Made by a program: the position numbers and the translations under genes. A stretch of 49,395 nucleotides of DNA from Haplomitrium mnioides. Taxonomy: Eukaryota > Marchantiophyta > Haplomitriopsida > Calobryales. How positions within the stretch are numbered: position 1 is the stretch's first letter; each line of letters opens with the position of its first letter. This document shows positions 21,151 through 33,000 of this stretch, piece by piece. Where the stretch lies: assembly GCA_049999725.1 (NCBI GenBank), contig JBNGIS010020739.1, positions 1-49,395 on the forward strand. The letters are read 5' to 3'. The notes beneath the pieces were generated by a model, which saw only the letters and a program-made list of their open reading frames with translations, was not told the origin of the DNA and did no database searches.

Positions 21151-21384
21151 AGATCGACGGAGGAATAATTGGTGAAATGGCGATGGAGCGAAGCGGCGAT
21201 AATTGAAACAACGATTTATCGGTGTTTTGCGCGGCAAGGGGAGAACGACCTCGAAGAGGAAGTTTAAATGGCAAAATGGTGATAAAACAGAATTACGGTA
21301 TAAAAATAGGAGGTGAACTGAAAGGTCGAAAAGGGCGAACGTTCGAAACAGGCCTCCTGTGAAGTTGAAAAGTTGGAACATGAA

Positions 21385-21545
21385 AAAGTATAAGTATGAG
21401 GAAGTTCGAGCATTAGTATAAGAACTACTTCGAGTAGTTAGTTCTTATTGTGAGCGGAAGGCATGTAGACTAGTTAGACGAGTTGATTTAGTTTAAGAAC
21501 CACGTGTGAGTGGTTAGTTCTTATTAGGAGCCTAGGGAGAAAAAG
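21385..21545 (+). repeat. LTR tandem module 2 in solo LTR 1
   Basis: Recurring (A)GTTCTTATTGTGAGC-like cores, for example AGTTAGTTCTTATTGTGAGC and GTTAGTTCTTATTAGGAGC, plus inverted TATAAGAACTAC. It follows module 1, as in elements B and C. ACCACGTG (a G-box core) occurs near 21500. Confidence 0.55.
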
Positions 21546-22639
21546 TTAGTCTCCTGGGGGCAAATGTAAAATATGTAAAATAGTGATTTGGCAGTTAGAT
21601 TTTGCAGAACAGGGAGAGGGGTACAAGCAAGTTGTCGAGCTCCTGTTCTGAAGTTCTCATTGTACATGTGTTTTGCAAGAAATATACTGAGTGTTCATGT
21701 CTGTGAGGTCTCCTGCTCATTTTTCTTTATTGCAGATTTGTGAGGAGCAGTTTGAGGATGGGGATGAATTCAGAAACTAGAGTGGGTTGATGTAACTTTT
21801 GCAGTTGGCAGTTGGAAGGATCAGACGATTTTTCATCAGGGGAGTGCATGGAGGGGAGTTGCCTGAGGTGGTTCTGTTGGTGGAATTGAAGTCTGAGTCT
21901 CAAATTGTGATTGGGGAAGGTTTGAATGATTAATTAACTCTGTTATGAGTTCTGATCTGTCCTGTGTTTGTTAAATTTGTGAGGAGAGGACATGCGGTGG
22001 TTTTCCAATCAGTGGAGTCTGGGTGGGAGATTGTAGCAGAACAAGGAAGTGTTCAGGTTTGTGTGTGCCTATGGAATAGGTGGTCATTTCAACAAGCAAA
22101 CAGAGTGACTGGTGGTTGGAGGAACAGCGAGTGGATGTGAGATCAGGAGGGTCGTTCCATAGCTGAGTTCTCAGCATCAAACTCTGGGGTACATTGGGTT
22201 GGAGTGGCCTGAGTATCCAGTTTTGAGGAGAAGAGAGAGGTTGTAACGAGGGTAGGCATGGGAGTGTTGGTGTGAGAATTTCAAGCAGGTTGGGTAACCG
22301 GTTGCTTGGGAATTCTCTAATACAGCTTCTGTTTAAAATCAGCCTGTACAACAACTGTCTTGTCCTAGAAATGTCAGTCATGCAGTCTGGGTAGTCCTGG
22401 GTTTGTGTCCTGTGTGTGTGTGTGTTTGTGTTGGTTTTGTGGGAGGAAGGTTGTCAGTCCTATAGAGTGGAGAGCGGTCCATCTCTGAACTGATAGAGTG
22501 CAGTTTCAGAACTCTTTAAAGAACCTGGAAAGTTGGTAAAAGTGGATTAAGAGCAGATTACTATATAGATCTTGCGTGGTTCGATCCCTGGGTTGTTCTT
22601 TTCGGGGTTGGAGTGCTACTGCTGTGCTACGACACAGGA

Positions 22640-23652
22640 TAGGCGTTGTCATCAAGCATTTCTTGAGTTGATCAAACACCTCCTGTTCAGCTCCTTCCCA
22701 ACTATACCCTTGTTCTTTTTTCAACAGCTTGGTAAAGGGGGTAGCCACATATGCATAGTCAGCTATGAACCTTCTGTAATAACCAGTGGCCCCTAGAAAC
22801 TCTCTCACACTGGTGAGATCCTTGGGTGGTGCCATGGCCATAATCACCTTGACTTTTTCTGCGTCAACTTCAATACCACGCTGAGATACCCTATGACCCA
22901 ACAGAACTCCTTCTTCCATTGCAAAGAAGCATTTTTCTGGTTGCAGGCCTAGTTGTCCCCATCTGCAACGATCAAAGGTTTTGCTTAAGTGCTCTAGGTG
23001 ATCTTTCTTCTTTCTATAAATGCATAAATCATCTAGAAATATCTCCACAAACTCTCTCATATATGGCTTAAACACATTAGTCATGGCTCTTTGAAAAGTT
23101 GCATGAGTGTTGCATACCCAAAAGGCATCACATTATACGCAAAAGTGCCCCAGTCTGTCGTGAAGGTGGTCTTGGCTATGTCCTCTGGATGAATTGAACC
23201 TAATTATATCCAGAAAACCTGTCCAAGAATGAATAACACTCTTTCCCAGCAACCTGATCCAATATTGTGTCATTGAAGGGTAAGGGGAAGAAATCTTTCT
23301 TAGTGGCTAGGTTTAACTTTCTGAAGTCATGGAAAACCCTTATCTTCTTATTCTTCTTCATCACAATGACAATCGGAGATACCCATTCACTATAGGGTAT
23401 TGGGTAGATAAATTGTGCCTGAAGCAATTTGTCAAGCTCCTCCTTGACTAGCAGCGAATACTTAGGATTCAGCCTATATTGGCGTTGCCTTACTGGGGTA
23501 GCATCCTCTTTTATATAAATCCGATGTTCACATAGTTCAGAGGGAATCCCCTTCAGGTCCTTATAACTCCATGCGAAGACATCAAGATATTCCTTCAACA
23601 ACAGAGTATACTGCTGTAATTCTGATCCTGTGACATTTACTCCCACTAGCAA
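22640..23652 (-). pseudogene. Element B reverse transcriptase
   Basis: The minus strand carries RT motifs in order: EEHRIY-like lead-in (SELCEHRIYIKEDATPVRQ), EWVSPIVIVMKKNKKIRVFHDFRKLN, CYSFLDRFSGYN with the first catalytic Asp, and FVEIFLDDLCIY with the paired Asp residues (YxDD-type). Then come LLGHRVSQRGIEVD and LGATGYYRRFIADYA. A TAG follows GYN (CAG to TAG), and a one-base deletion just after it breaks the frame. The second open piece begins near 23084. The catalytic residues survive, but the protein is split. The reading frame ends at the target site of solo LTR 1. Confidence 0.93.
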
Positions 23653-24672
23653 TTCTTTCTTATCTTCCCCATCTCCTCATATTGAGATGGGCTGGTATTG
23701 TTGCTTACTGACCACGCTATCAAACTGCAGCCTCTCTATAATCAGGCCCAGATCATGCTCAACTGGATAGGGAAACAGAGCAAAGGCATCCAATGTCTCC
23801 TCTCCTTCTCCTTCCCCATACCAACTCCAATATAGAAACTCTTCGTCAGTCCATTCTCCCAGACCTGCCATTCGAGCTTGTACATCTTGCTAATAGCTTT
23901 CCTCCACTTGGTAGAGTAGCAAGGTATCTTCCGTCAACCAAAGAGGTTCCTCCTCTCCTTCAGAATCAGTTTCCTCATTTGAAGCCAATCCATCCACTTC
24001 TTCTGGATACTTAGATGTATACTCTTTGATAGATTGGGTCTCTCCCTCATATTGGGTCACCGCCCAAGATAGAGTTGCCCTAGGGTTCCTGGCAAACCAA
24101 ACTTCCTTCCTCCCTCAGTTTTCCACTGCCTTGCTCTGATATAACCAAGGTTGGCCTAGTAAAATTGAGTAGGTGGATTTAACCTTTGGATTTATCATTG
24201 TATCATCCAAGACAAAGACTTTTCCTCCAATGGTCATGGGAATGTCTTTTAAGACTCCTTTTGGAATCAATCGTCTCTGGTCTGCCAATCGCAGAATCTG
24301 GGGAGTCTTGTCCAAGGTAGTGAAGCCCAAAGCTTCCATGGCACTCAACACCATTATATTTTTCTCAGATCCCCTATCTATTGGGACCTTAGACAACACA
24401 CAGCCATTGATCTGGATATCAATCTTGGGTGCCCCTAATTCCTCAAGTAGCTCAACCTGATAGCCTGAAGGTGACACTTCTTCCTCTCCCACTGGCATTA
24501 GGTAAATTGCAAGAAGGGCATACTTTCTTTTCCTAGTAGCTATCAACCGTTGCAAACACTGCCTTTGTAGTGCCGAAATTTTCAGTAGTTAGCCCAAAGT
24601 TATGTTGGCCTGCCGCTGTTGGACATCCTCAACTATATCATACTTAAGTGGTGACTCATCCACCCTGGCCCT
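23653..24672 (-). pseudogene. Element B protease and protease-RT linker
   Basis: From the insertion boundary the minus frame reads a RVDESPLKYDIVED stretch, an ISALQRQCLQRLIATRKRKYA segment, then an aspartic protease: IDIQINGCVLSKVPIDRGSEKNI, ALGF, and ILLGQPWLY. In relatives the active site is DSG or DGG; here it is DRG, with a charged residue beside the catalytic Asp. A TAG (VEN*) at about 24115 and a stop near 23677 break the linker, which is acidic (EETDSEGEEEPLWLTEDTL). The protease would cleave the Gag-Pol polyprotein. Confidence 0.85.
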
Positions 24673-25055
24673 TGTTAGGGTCCAGGATGGGAGCTAAAGA
24701 TGCACGCAATGAGAGACAAAGGAGGCAGAAAGCAAGCAAGCAAATGGCAGAAATGGCAAACAATGGACACTGTCCAAACATAAGGATGGAAGATTCTCAG
24801 AAATGCAACCAAAAGACTTTTATAAGATCTAGTTAAGGAACTTTTTTTATTATATTTAAAGTAGGAAAGCTTCTTTAGGATCTAGAAACGCAATTGTAGG
24901 AATAACATGTGTCTTCTGAATCACAGGTACCAATCAAGTCAAGAAATGGATCAGGCAATACTGATAGCAACTCGAACAGTTGAAATTGAAGAAAAAATAG
25001 AGTAGCATCACTGCAGTAGAAAAAAGAAAAGAAATGCGCCATTTGTACATGAACG

Positions 25056-25057
<2 letters not shown>

Positions 25058-25087
<30 letters not shown>
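25058..25087 (+). repeat. (GT)n microsatellite
   Basis: Fifteen GT dinucleotides followed by TATATA, in solo LTR 2. Confidence 0.95.
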
Positions 25088-25095
<8 letters not shown>

Positions 25096-26536
25096 TGTAA
25101 ACGTTTGTAAGTACATGTTTTGTGTTTTGTGGTGTATAGGGAATTTGTTCGGGTTAGTAAAGAAGAGCAAAATATTAATTAACTAATATTAAACCTAAGC
25201 TACCAAGCCAAGCCAAAGAGACAAGCAAGAAAAAAAGGGTTAAAAATGAAGGGAGTAGATTGAATGGATCAAAGGGTGGAGATTGAAAGAAAGAAACTCC
25301 CGCGTGTGGGAGTTAGGGCCGCATAAAGAAAGAAGGGGGGTCTCTTTCTTAGCCCCGCCCGTTCTCTCACTCTCGTTCTTGATTTTGGATGCGACGCCAT
25401 TCTTGGAGGAGGAAGCACTCTTTCTTTTGGTTGGAGAATTTGGAGTTGATGCAAAAAATGTATGGATGAAGCGATGGAAGGAAGAAAAAACGCTCGTACG
25501 ATGGTATTGACCGCCTGAGGGAACAGCAACATGCACGAGGCCAAAGAAAAAAGAAAAGAAAAGGAAAACGATTGTTAGCCTCAAGGGTGGAAGATATGGA
25601 ATTGAATGTAAAGAAACATTCCATGGACTGTCAGGAAGGCTCAGACGAAGAGTAGACTGGAGATGTATTGGTGCTTAAGGTGTGCTTGAAAACAAAAGAT
25701 GGTTTATTCATCCTGGCTGCTAGAGGGATAGGGAGAAAATCACATGGAAAGAGTACGCATCTAAGAAAAGGATTAATGGATGATGAGGGGGACTGAACAA
25801 TTCAATCGACGACTCTATGGTATACTAGAAGAGCATGAAATACATGTAGCCAGTTCCTAGCACATCTGGAGTTTCAAAGTCCCGTTGATTCACCAATGCA
25901 ACGTTCATGGGGGCTAGAAGAAGACGACGGGATATGGGGACTTCCATGGGACAAATGGCAAATGCAGACATGAGAGTTGGCTCTTGTTGTAGAGAATTCT
26001 GACGACAAAGATGCCCATGTAGACTGACATAATTCTCGGGCAGCGTTTTCTCTCCACAAGTGATGGAGATTCAATGTCAAAGGGGGGATGGATGCCCATG
26101 CTGAGAGGAGGGGGCAAGGAAATTCTTCACTACAGATGTTGTAATTGAAGAGAGAAGGTCCCATGTCCAGTGGTCTTGGATGAGAAAGAAAGAAGTATGA
26201 TCGATAGAGTTGACGGTGGAGAAATCGATTAGCCTGTCTTTGAAGGAGGTAGTGTGCACAATTGCGCATGAGCAAAGCGGTCAATTGGGAGGAAGGAATA
26301 GATACCTGATGGCCTTGATAATCAATATACATGTCCAATTTGTGAGCTGCAATGCATGATGGGGGAAATCGCCTCAAGACAAAGGCTAGGACCTGGACGA
26401 AGCTGGATCGAGTGAAGGAATGAGAACAAAGGGAGAACTCTATGCAGGGGAGAGTTTATGAATAATTCATTGGTAGAGACAGAGGCAGCGCCAAATGCGA
26501 GTCCCCATGAGTGTAGTCAAGATAGAGGAAAGGCAT

Positions 26537-26546
26537 NNNNNNNNNN
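26537..26546. other. Assembly gap, 10 Ns
   Basis: Ten undetermined bases within solo LTR 2, upstream of its TATA box. The true length is unknown. Confidence 0.99.
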
Positions 26547-26593
26547 GAAAGAAAAAAGATAATAGAAAGAAATACATGTGTTTGATGTGAAGG

Positions 26594-26601
26594 TATATAA
26601 A
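26594..26601 (+). promoter_or_regulatory. TATA box of solo LTR 2
   Basis: GGTATATAAAGGAAG context, about 1.9 kb into the LTR, as expected of a U3 promoter in LTR sense. Confidence 0.6.
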
Positions 26602-27650
26602 GGAAGTAGGGAAGGGGTTTTAGGAAGGGTTTTGTTTTGGAATTGGAATAGGAGTAGAGTAGCACCTTGGTGCTATAGCGCTATTTAAATAATATTACAG
26701 TAGTATGACAAGGTGACTGTTGGGAGGATTGGAAGGCAAGAGATTGCGGTGGCTCTTGGAGCAGCGTATGAAGACATTGGAAGGGGATGGAGATATGATG
26801 ATTATTGAACGAGGTGGCAAATAAGATTCTACACACGAAGGGTATGGGTTGCAAGGTGTTTGTGGTGAAGTGCACCAACTATTTTGAGGACTCTAGTCTG
26901 ATGGCTCCTTTCCCAAGGTGATGCTTAGCTGGTAGCTAAGGTAACATAAAGTGAATCTATTTGTTTGTTCTGTATTTTGTTCGTGAGTACAATGTTGTGT
27001 TCTTTTATTCTTCGTTCTTTTATCAGATTGTGTTATGGGCTATGAATTGAGGCTGGAGCTGAGTTTGTCTTTTCGTTGTTGGGGCTAAGTCCAGAGAGGG
27101 CAGAAGTATTGTTCGAGTGGGAACACAAGAGAGAGTAGAGTTAGAGCAGTGAGTCCTCGTTGTTTATGACCCCAAAGGGGAATCATATGACCTGAAACTA
27201 TACTTGTGATTGGTGCTCATTTAAACCATTATTCAGTAAAGTGCTATTCTTATTATTGCATATGCTTGTGATTTCATTTTTGCACTTGTCTTGGTCTATC
27301 TTTCCTTGTCAAAACACCTAAAATCAGACGCATTTGAATTATTTCTTTTTAGTTATGAGTTACTATTCCTGAGCCAAAAGAAAAACCTGCATGCCAAAAA
27401 GTTGTTTGCAAATACTAAGCCGGTGCTGGGGGTTGGAAGAAGCACCCTCACGATCCCTTGCGTCCTAGTGGACTTCACTACCACCACGACCAAGAGTATC
27501 CCTAGATAGCTCGATTAGTGGGAAACCTTACCTCATCCAAATCCAATGATGTAAATCCAAAAGTTAGGTATTATTATACTACAACCAAACCGAACCAATC
27601 TCAAAGGCAGGGCTCCTCCTCCTATGCCTTGAACTTCAAGACCTAACAGC

Positions 27651-28680
27651 CCTACTGAGTTTAGTGTAATACTCAGGTTTCCCTTCCTCTATTTTGGCGC
27701 CAGGATTGAATCGTACCCTTCTCTCCTCTAGGGTCTCTCCTTCAACCCTGCTCTGGTTCTCTCTTAGCTAAAGCTTGATTTATGCTCTATTTCATGACCT
27801 CCTCATTCAAATGACCTTCTACTTCCTTTGATATATCCTTCACGACCTCGAAGTATTTAGAGTCATGTCTCTCATAATCCGGATCTGGGGTATACTCTGC
27901 CCCCAATGTCACTTTAGTTTTCCCGTTCCCACGGGAATCACTTTTTGCTTTCTGCTTTTGTTCTCTCGGTGAGCTTCTCTGTCTTTCTGGGTCTTAAATC
28001 TGTAAAACTCCACCTCATTTGGAACTTCCTCAACCAACCAAAGTTCTCCTATTGTTGGTGGGGCTTGTGCTGGAGCCTCAACATATCGCGACAAAGGTCT
28101 AGACACAGGTGGATCTGGGCACTCTTCCTCAATGTGGCCTGATTTTCTACAATTTCCACACAGGAGAACATAACCAACTGGCTTCCTGGCATAGAGACAA
28201 GCATTAGCATACTGATCTTGGCGTCCACAATTATAGCAGCCAGTAAACTGAACTCCTCTTCCCAATACCATCTGGTTTGTTGGACCAGCAGGGTTTGGAT
28301 TTGGTGGGGCTGGGAGTACTGGAAGTGCCATATTTTGATGTAGAGGGACACTAGCTGGTTCCATTGCTCGCGGTACTACTTGTCCCCTTTGCCGGACATA
28401 CCTTGAACCTTGTGTTGGATACACTCTTTCCATAGGTCTTCCTCTTCCAAGCTGCACGATATACACATTATGCTGGTCCCACCCCTCTTCATAAGGGCCT
28501 ACTTCTAGAGTTTCCTCCACCCAATAAGCTGGTGGCCTAGGATATCTTGGTTGTAAAAGTGCCCAACAATCTGCCTCCATGTGTCCCTATTGTCTGCACC
28601 TAGTGCACCACATGCTTTCTTGGAATTCAGTCACTGGTTGCATTTTGAGTGCCCATAGAGCTTGCTTAATCTGAAGTTTC
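27651..28680 (-). pseudogene. Element B gag C-terminal, nucleocapsid zinc knuckles
   Basis: Three CCHC-type knuckles occur on the minus strand. CTRCRQ*GHMEADC has a stop inside it. CYNCGRQDQYANAC has Tyr where His is required. CGNCRKSGHIEEEC is intact. The open piece 28580-27909 covers the last two and a Pro-rich linker, and a further stretch with VRFNPGAKIEEGKPEYYTKL leads to the GCCCT target site. Nucleocapsid binds element RNA during packaging. Stops and the mutated knuckle make it non-functional. Confidence 0.85.
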
Positions 28681-28685
28681 TCCAT

Positions 28686-29850
28686 CTAACGGTTAAGAGA
28701 ATCCATCTTTTGTTGGGCTTTTAATTCAGGGGCTGGCTTTGGTGAATTCTTCTTCTTGGACTTCTCAGGGATTTTAGATGAAGAACCACTAGTCTCATAG
28801 CTACTAGTAGTAGTAGTAGTAGTAGTATCAGAATAAGAGGAAGAGGAAGAATACCTCTTTCCTTTCCTCTTTGTCCTCTTCTTTTTCGAACTTTTCTCTA
28901 TTTCATCAGAGGAGGTAGATTTATGCCTTTTGGTCATTTGGCCAGTTTCATACTTCTCAGCCATCTTAATGGCTTCCTCTAGGGTCTCTGGTCCTAGATT
29001 CCATACGTGTTTACCTTCTTTCCCTCTTAAGCCATCCAGATACCACTCCAATTCCACATTTGGGTTGGGAGTCATGGCAACATGGGATCTTAAAGTTTTA
29101 AACCTCTTGGTATACCTTCTCACTAACTCATTCTTCCTTTTCTGAACATAGGCTAGCTTCTTTAGGGCTTTCTTTGCATAAGCTGCACCTTTGAATTCTG
29201 CAATAAGTTATGTCTTCAATTGGATCCATGTATTTGCTGGTGCTGGTAGATTAGTGTACCACTCCAAAGCCTGCTTCCTCAGCAGCGCCTTCACTATCCG
29301 CAACTGATCTGCATCTGAAGCCTCTCCATTTGATTCAGAAATGTTTTCAAATTCCTTGGTCCAAGTGTCTACATCTTCATCATCCTGCCCCTTGAAGTTC
29401 AAATACTTCAATTTACTTCTAAGGTTCTGAGGAACTAGATTAGCCATGGCTAGAAACAAAACAACAGGGGCTACTGCACTTCTCAAGGCTGCACCAGGTA
29501 CATTGGCTACAAGCACAATTGAAGGTCCACTACCTGAGGTGCTATGAGATGTGGCTGAATTTTCAGAAGAAGAAGAAGATGGAGAAGAAGAAGAAGGTGG
29601 ATTTGGTTTGGGAAAAGAAGTCAGTCCTATAATCCCCTTGGATCAGTAATATCAGTCCACTGAAATGGGAAAGGTGGAGACTAAGGGTCAGAAGGTTGCA
29701 CAGTTCCCTCTGCCAGAGCTTCTCTACTACCACCAGCCTTTGATGTTTTAGTCTTTAATTTAAACTCCTCTCTCTTCTCCAACCTTTCCTCTTGGTCTCT
29801 CATTTGCCTATCCTTGTCCTCCTCAAAGAATTCAGGCATTCACATGCCCT
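28686..29850 (-). pseudogene. Element B gag N-terminal and capsid region
   Basis: A possible start lies near 29838 (MPEFFEEDKDRQMRDQEERL), with a charged helix. The frame then breaks. The piece 29516-29208 has MANLVPQNLRSKLKYLNFKG, DVDTWTKEFENI, LRIVKALLRKQALEWYTNL, typical of the plant Gypsy gag capsid domain. After a TAA it continues in 29123-28686 with KKLAYVQKRKNE, RYTKRFKTLRSHV, LEWYLDGLRGKE and a Lys/Ser-rich tail with a run of Thr from a (TAG)n-like tract at 28806-28829. It would build the particle shell. It is broken by stops and at least one frameshift near its start. Confidence 0.88.
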
Positions 29851-30067
29851 TGCTATTCTAAAGATTCCAGGATGCTCTCTCAACTGTTTACAAAATTTTT
29901 ATTTTATTATTATTATTTTTTTATTTTAATTTTTATCTCTAACTTTTTATTTTATTATCATTATCAAATTTTTTTTTTCAGAATTCAGAATGAATGCTAA
30001 GAACAGGGTTTTTAACAATAGTGGTTATCACTGGTTCTTAACATTCAACTACAGTATTGTAACTCAA

Positions 30068-30085
30068 TCCCCGGCAACGGCGCCA
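30068..30085 (-). other. Primer binding site of element B (tRNA-Asp)
   Basis: The minus strand reads TGGCGCCGTTGCCGGGGA, the complement of the 3' end of plant tRNA-Asp including CCA, with no mismatch. It is nine bases from the 5' LTR end (GCTACGACA). Confidence 0.93.
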
Positions 30086-30094
30086 AAAATCTCA

Positions 30095-33000
30095 TGTCGT
30101 AGCATAGGGGCAAGCATACTGGCCAATATGCGAGGATCCTGGATCGTTCCTACCAGGGATCAGAGTTATAATAGTTGTATTGTCACTTCCAGTCACTTAA
30201 GGCTGACTGAGACCTTGGATCAGCCTTCTGCTGATTTGTCCTCTCTCACTCTTCCTCTCTTACTCAACCCACAATCCAAGGAAAACAACTCTCAAACATT
30301 AGTAGATGAAATTTAAACCCTTCCTCTAAGCGGACGCTCATTCACTTGCCCCTTCATAGAACACAAGCAGGGCCCTTCTCGATTTCAGGTACTCACCTCC
30401 ATTCCTGCCATCAAGGTTGCTACTACAGCTGATTCACAGCCAATGTCACTCCTTTATCAGCCTCCTTTCTCCTTAGCACTGCTCTTCCAATCACTGATAG
30501 TAAGATCTGACTTCAATGCACATCACCATGAATCCATCTACAAGTTTGAATTGTGCTCCAACCAGATTAGAAGCCTCTAGAACTAAGACACACAAAAGCA
30601 AATTTCTGTAAGTAATCTTTAAGCTAGAATCTCAGGAGGTCACTACTCCTCATCTTGTTGTCCCTCAGCCAAGAAGTTCAACAGCCCTCTCTGAAATCCT
30701 GAACACTCACCCACTAGATCTCCACTCCTACATGAATAGGATTACTTCTCTCTTACACAAACTCCTAATCCCACATGCAATGTCCAAAGATACCCCTCCT
30801 TGCAACATCCATGGCTACTGGATTCAGATGTCTGTCCAATAGAGTTTGAATCCCTGCTCACTTCCCTGAATTCAGAGAAGGCATTTCCTTTCTAATTACC
30901 ACACATTCATAAATTTTCCTTTACTCTAACATTCATAATTCAAACATTCATCCCTCTTTCAACAATCACACATTCCAAGCACAAAGGGACATCCCATCCT
31001 CCAAGTCAAATAAAAATAATGCAAATTCCTTTACTTGAGAGATTTACAATTCAAAATTCAGATCCAACAATATTGGAATTCCTGAATTACAAAGGTGAGT
31101 GGCTGCTCTCCATCAAATTTCTTCCTTTCCTACATATGAGAGCTCTCTCTCTTACAAATTCTAAATTGCACTATCCACTCACTAAGAAAATAACTGCCGA
31201 AACAGCAGTTATCCCCTTCCAATAATCACTACTAACATTCTATATAAGAACATCTAACTATCTTCATCTGAACTACTATACTGCTAATCTAACTTTCAAC
31301 TAATTACAGCAATTAGGCCCTCTGTCTACTGCTATCTACTGCCATAACAAACACTACTCTACAGGTAATTACTTAAAACTATCATGCTAACTAAATCCTA
31401 CACTTGATTTCCTAGACTAGATCAGCAGAACATCCATGGTAGCTTTCCCAGGATTTAGTTGGAAAGGCTTGATTTTCCCTAACTGTTTCCATGCTCGTAA
31501 TAAGAACATTCCCAAGCTTCTCTTCTTTCACTCACTCATTGTAAGAACTTCTTCCTACGCTTCATTTTCACTAACTCCTTAACTTTCTCGATGTAAGAAC
31601 TACTCATCCTTCCTTTGGAACTAACTCCTTCAATCGCTCGACGTAAAAACAATGAATAAGTTCTCTTTTTAGTTAACTCGTTGACAAGCTCGCTGTAAGA
31701 ACACCGCACGTGAGAGGCTCCTTTAACTAACTCATGGAAAAGTTTGATGTAAGAATGATAAACTCCGTAGATCCATTTTGAACTTTCTGAAGACGTCTGA
31801 TTCAAACTTTCAAAATCACCTTCCTCTCATCTGAATCTTTGACATGTCACTCTTTTGGCCGATTAATCATTATCCCGCTTTGGATTCCTCTTAGCAGGGC
31901 TCCCCACATCGGAAGCTCAAATGGATCCCCTTTAACCGGACCCCTCCACATCGGATGTTCAAACGGAACCCTGGTAACCAGTCCTCTCCACATCGGAAGA
32001 CTGACCGAAACCCCCTTAAGTGGGCTCCCCACTTAGGAAGGCTGGTTTCCGCTCCGTTCTTTGGATCGGACACCTATACATCAGACCTCGACTCTTCGCA
32101 TGTCACTTGTTCTTCAATCAAATCGTTCGTCGCATCGCTCATTCTCATTCTTCGCACATCCGCTTCACTCACTCTCATCCGATTTTTCATTTAAGGACAT
32201 TCAGCCTTCACCATTTTTTCCTTTCGGTCACGCAGAATCCTATGGTCGATTCTTCGCAGCAACCTTCCTTGTTTCAAAACACCTCCTCGCAGGTTGGGAC
32301 GTTCTCAAGGAGATTCGCACAAGGCCTTTGATTCGCAGGGAACTTCTGAACCCTCATTCGTAGATTGCAGCCTTTGTTTTCTTCAAATTTCCTCCTGCAA
32401 TAGATTCTTCTCTCTCTTCCATTTGAGCAATCGTAGCAGCAAGGGGAAATTCTTCCTCATCGTTTCTTTTGCACAGCCGCGACCATTTGATCCCAGGTCT
32501 TCAATTCGCCAAACAAGACACAACACTGCCTCATTAAATCGACACCAACATTTTGATTTCGAAGCGTAGCATCCTTCATCCGCTTTCTTCATTGCAGAAT
32601 TCTTTCATCGCAGGTCTTTAATTCACTTCATTATTTCAGAACAGCGCAGCACCTCCTTCACTTTTCGTTGGGGAAAATTTGTCGCTCAGCAGGATATCGT
32701 TTTCACATAGATCACTCACCTTGCATTCGATTTTCCTTTCAATGCATTTCTCATTAGAACCGTTCATGAAGTAGTTGCCACGCAACAATCTCCATCCACA
32801 TTCATCTCGATCGCATTTCTTCATTAGGGATTCTCAAGGTTCCTTTCATTCAACATCCAGTCGTACAACAGCTCTATTGATTGTTTTTTGCATGGGAGCT
32901 TTACAGAGATCTTCTCCTACACTTCCAATTTGCAAGGGGTCCTTTTCACAGGAGCTTGTCAAACATAAGACCATCTACTTATCCCATAAGTCCTTCTCCA

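Larger units (their letters stand above)
19709..22634 (+). mobile_element. Solo LTR 1, inserted in element B pol
   Basis: A 2926 bp LTR starting TGTGAGAGCATAG and ending GTGCTACGACA, flanked by a perfect 5-bp duplication CAGGA (19704-19708 and 22635-22639). Removing it and one duplication restores a continuous RT to RNase H reading frame on the minus strand. It is related to element B's LTR: a block at 20040-20260 (CTAGGTCCGTCCA, GATGCGGTGGCCTTA, GCCTCTCGAA) matches the complement of 17185-16960, and it ends in the same CTACGACA. It has no internal genes, so it was left by recombination between the two LTRs of a full element, in the opposite orientation to its host. Confidence 0.93.
24673..27650 (+). 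mobile_element. Solo LTR 2, inserted between gag and protease of element B
   Basis: A 2978 bp LTR with inverted ends TGTTAGG...CCTAACA and a perfect 5-bp duplication GCCCT (24668-24672 and 27651-27655). Taking out the LTR and one duplication joins the minus-strand text EYYTKLSRA to RVDESPLKYD without a shift. A TATATAAA box is at 26594-26601. It contains a (GT)n run and the sequencing gap. It shows none of the modules of the other LTRs, so it is a different family. Like solo LTR 1 it lies antisense to element B. Confidence 0.93.

Noticed and set aside
21971-22381. 136-codon minus-strand frame
   Set aside because: Antisense within solo LTR 1, no recognisable motif.
25874-26377. 167-codon minus-strand frame
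   Set aside because: Antisense within solo LTR 2, composition as in the rest of the LTR, no domain.
27690-27712. A second TTTTGGCGCCAGGATT primer-site look-alike on the plus strand
   Set aside because: It is the complement of gag coding text (NPGAKIEEG) on the minus strand, and no LTR end lies beside it.
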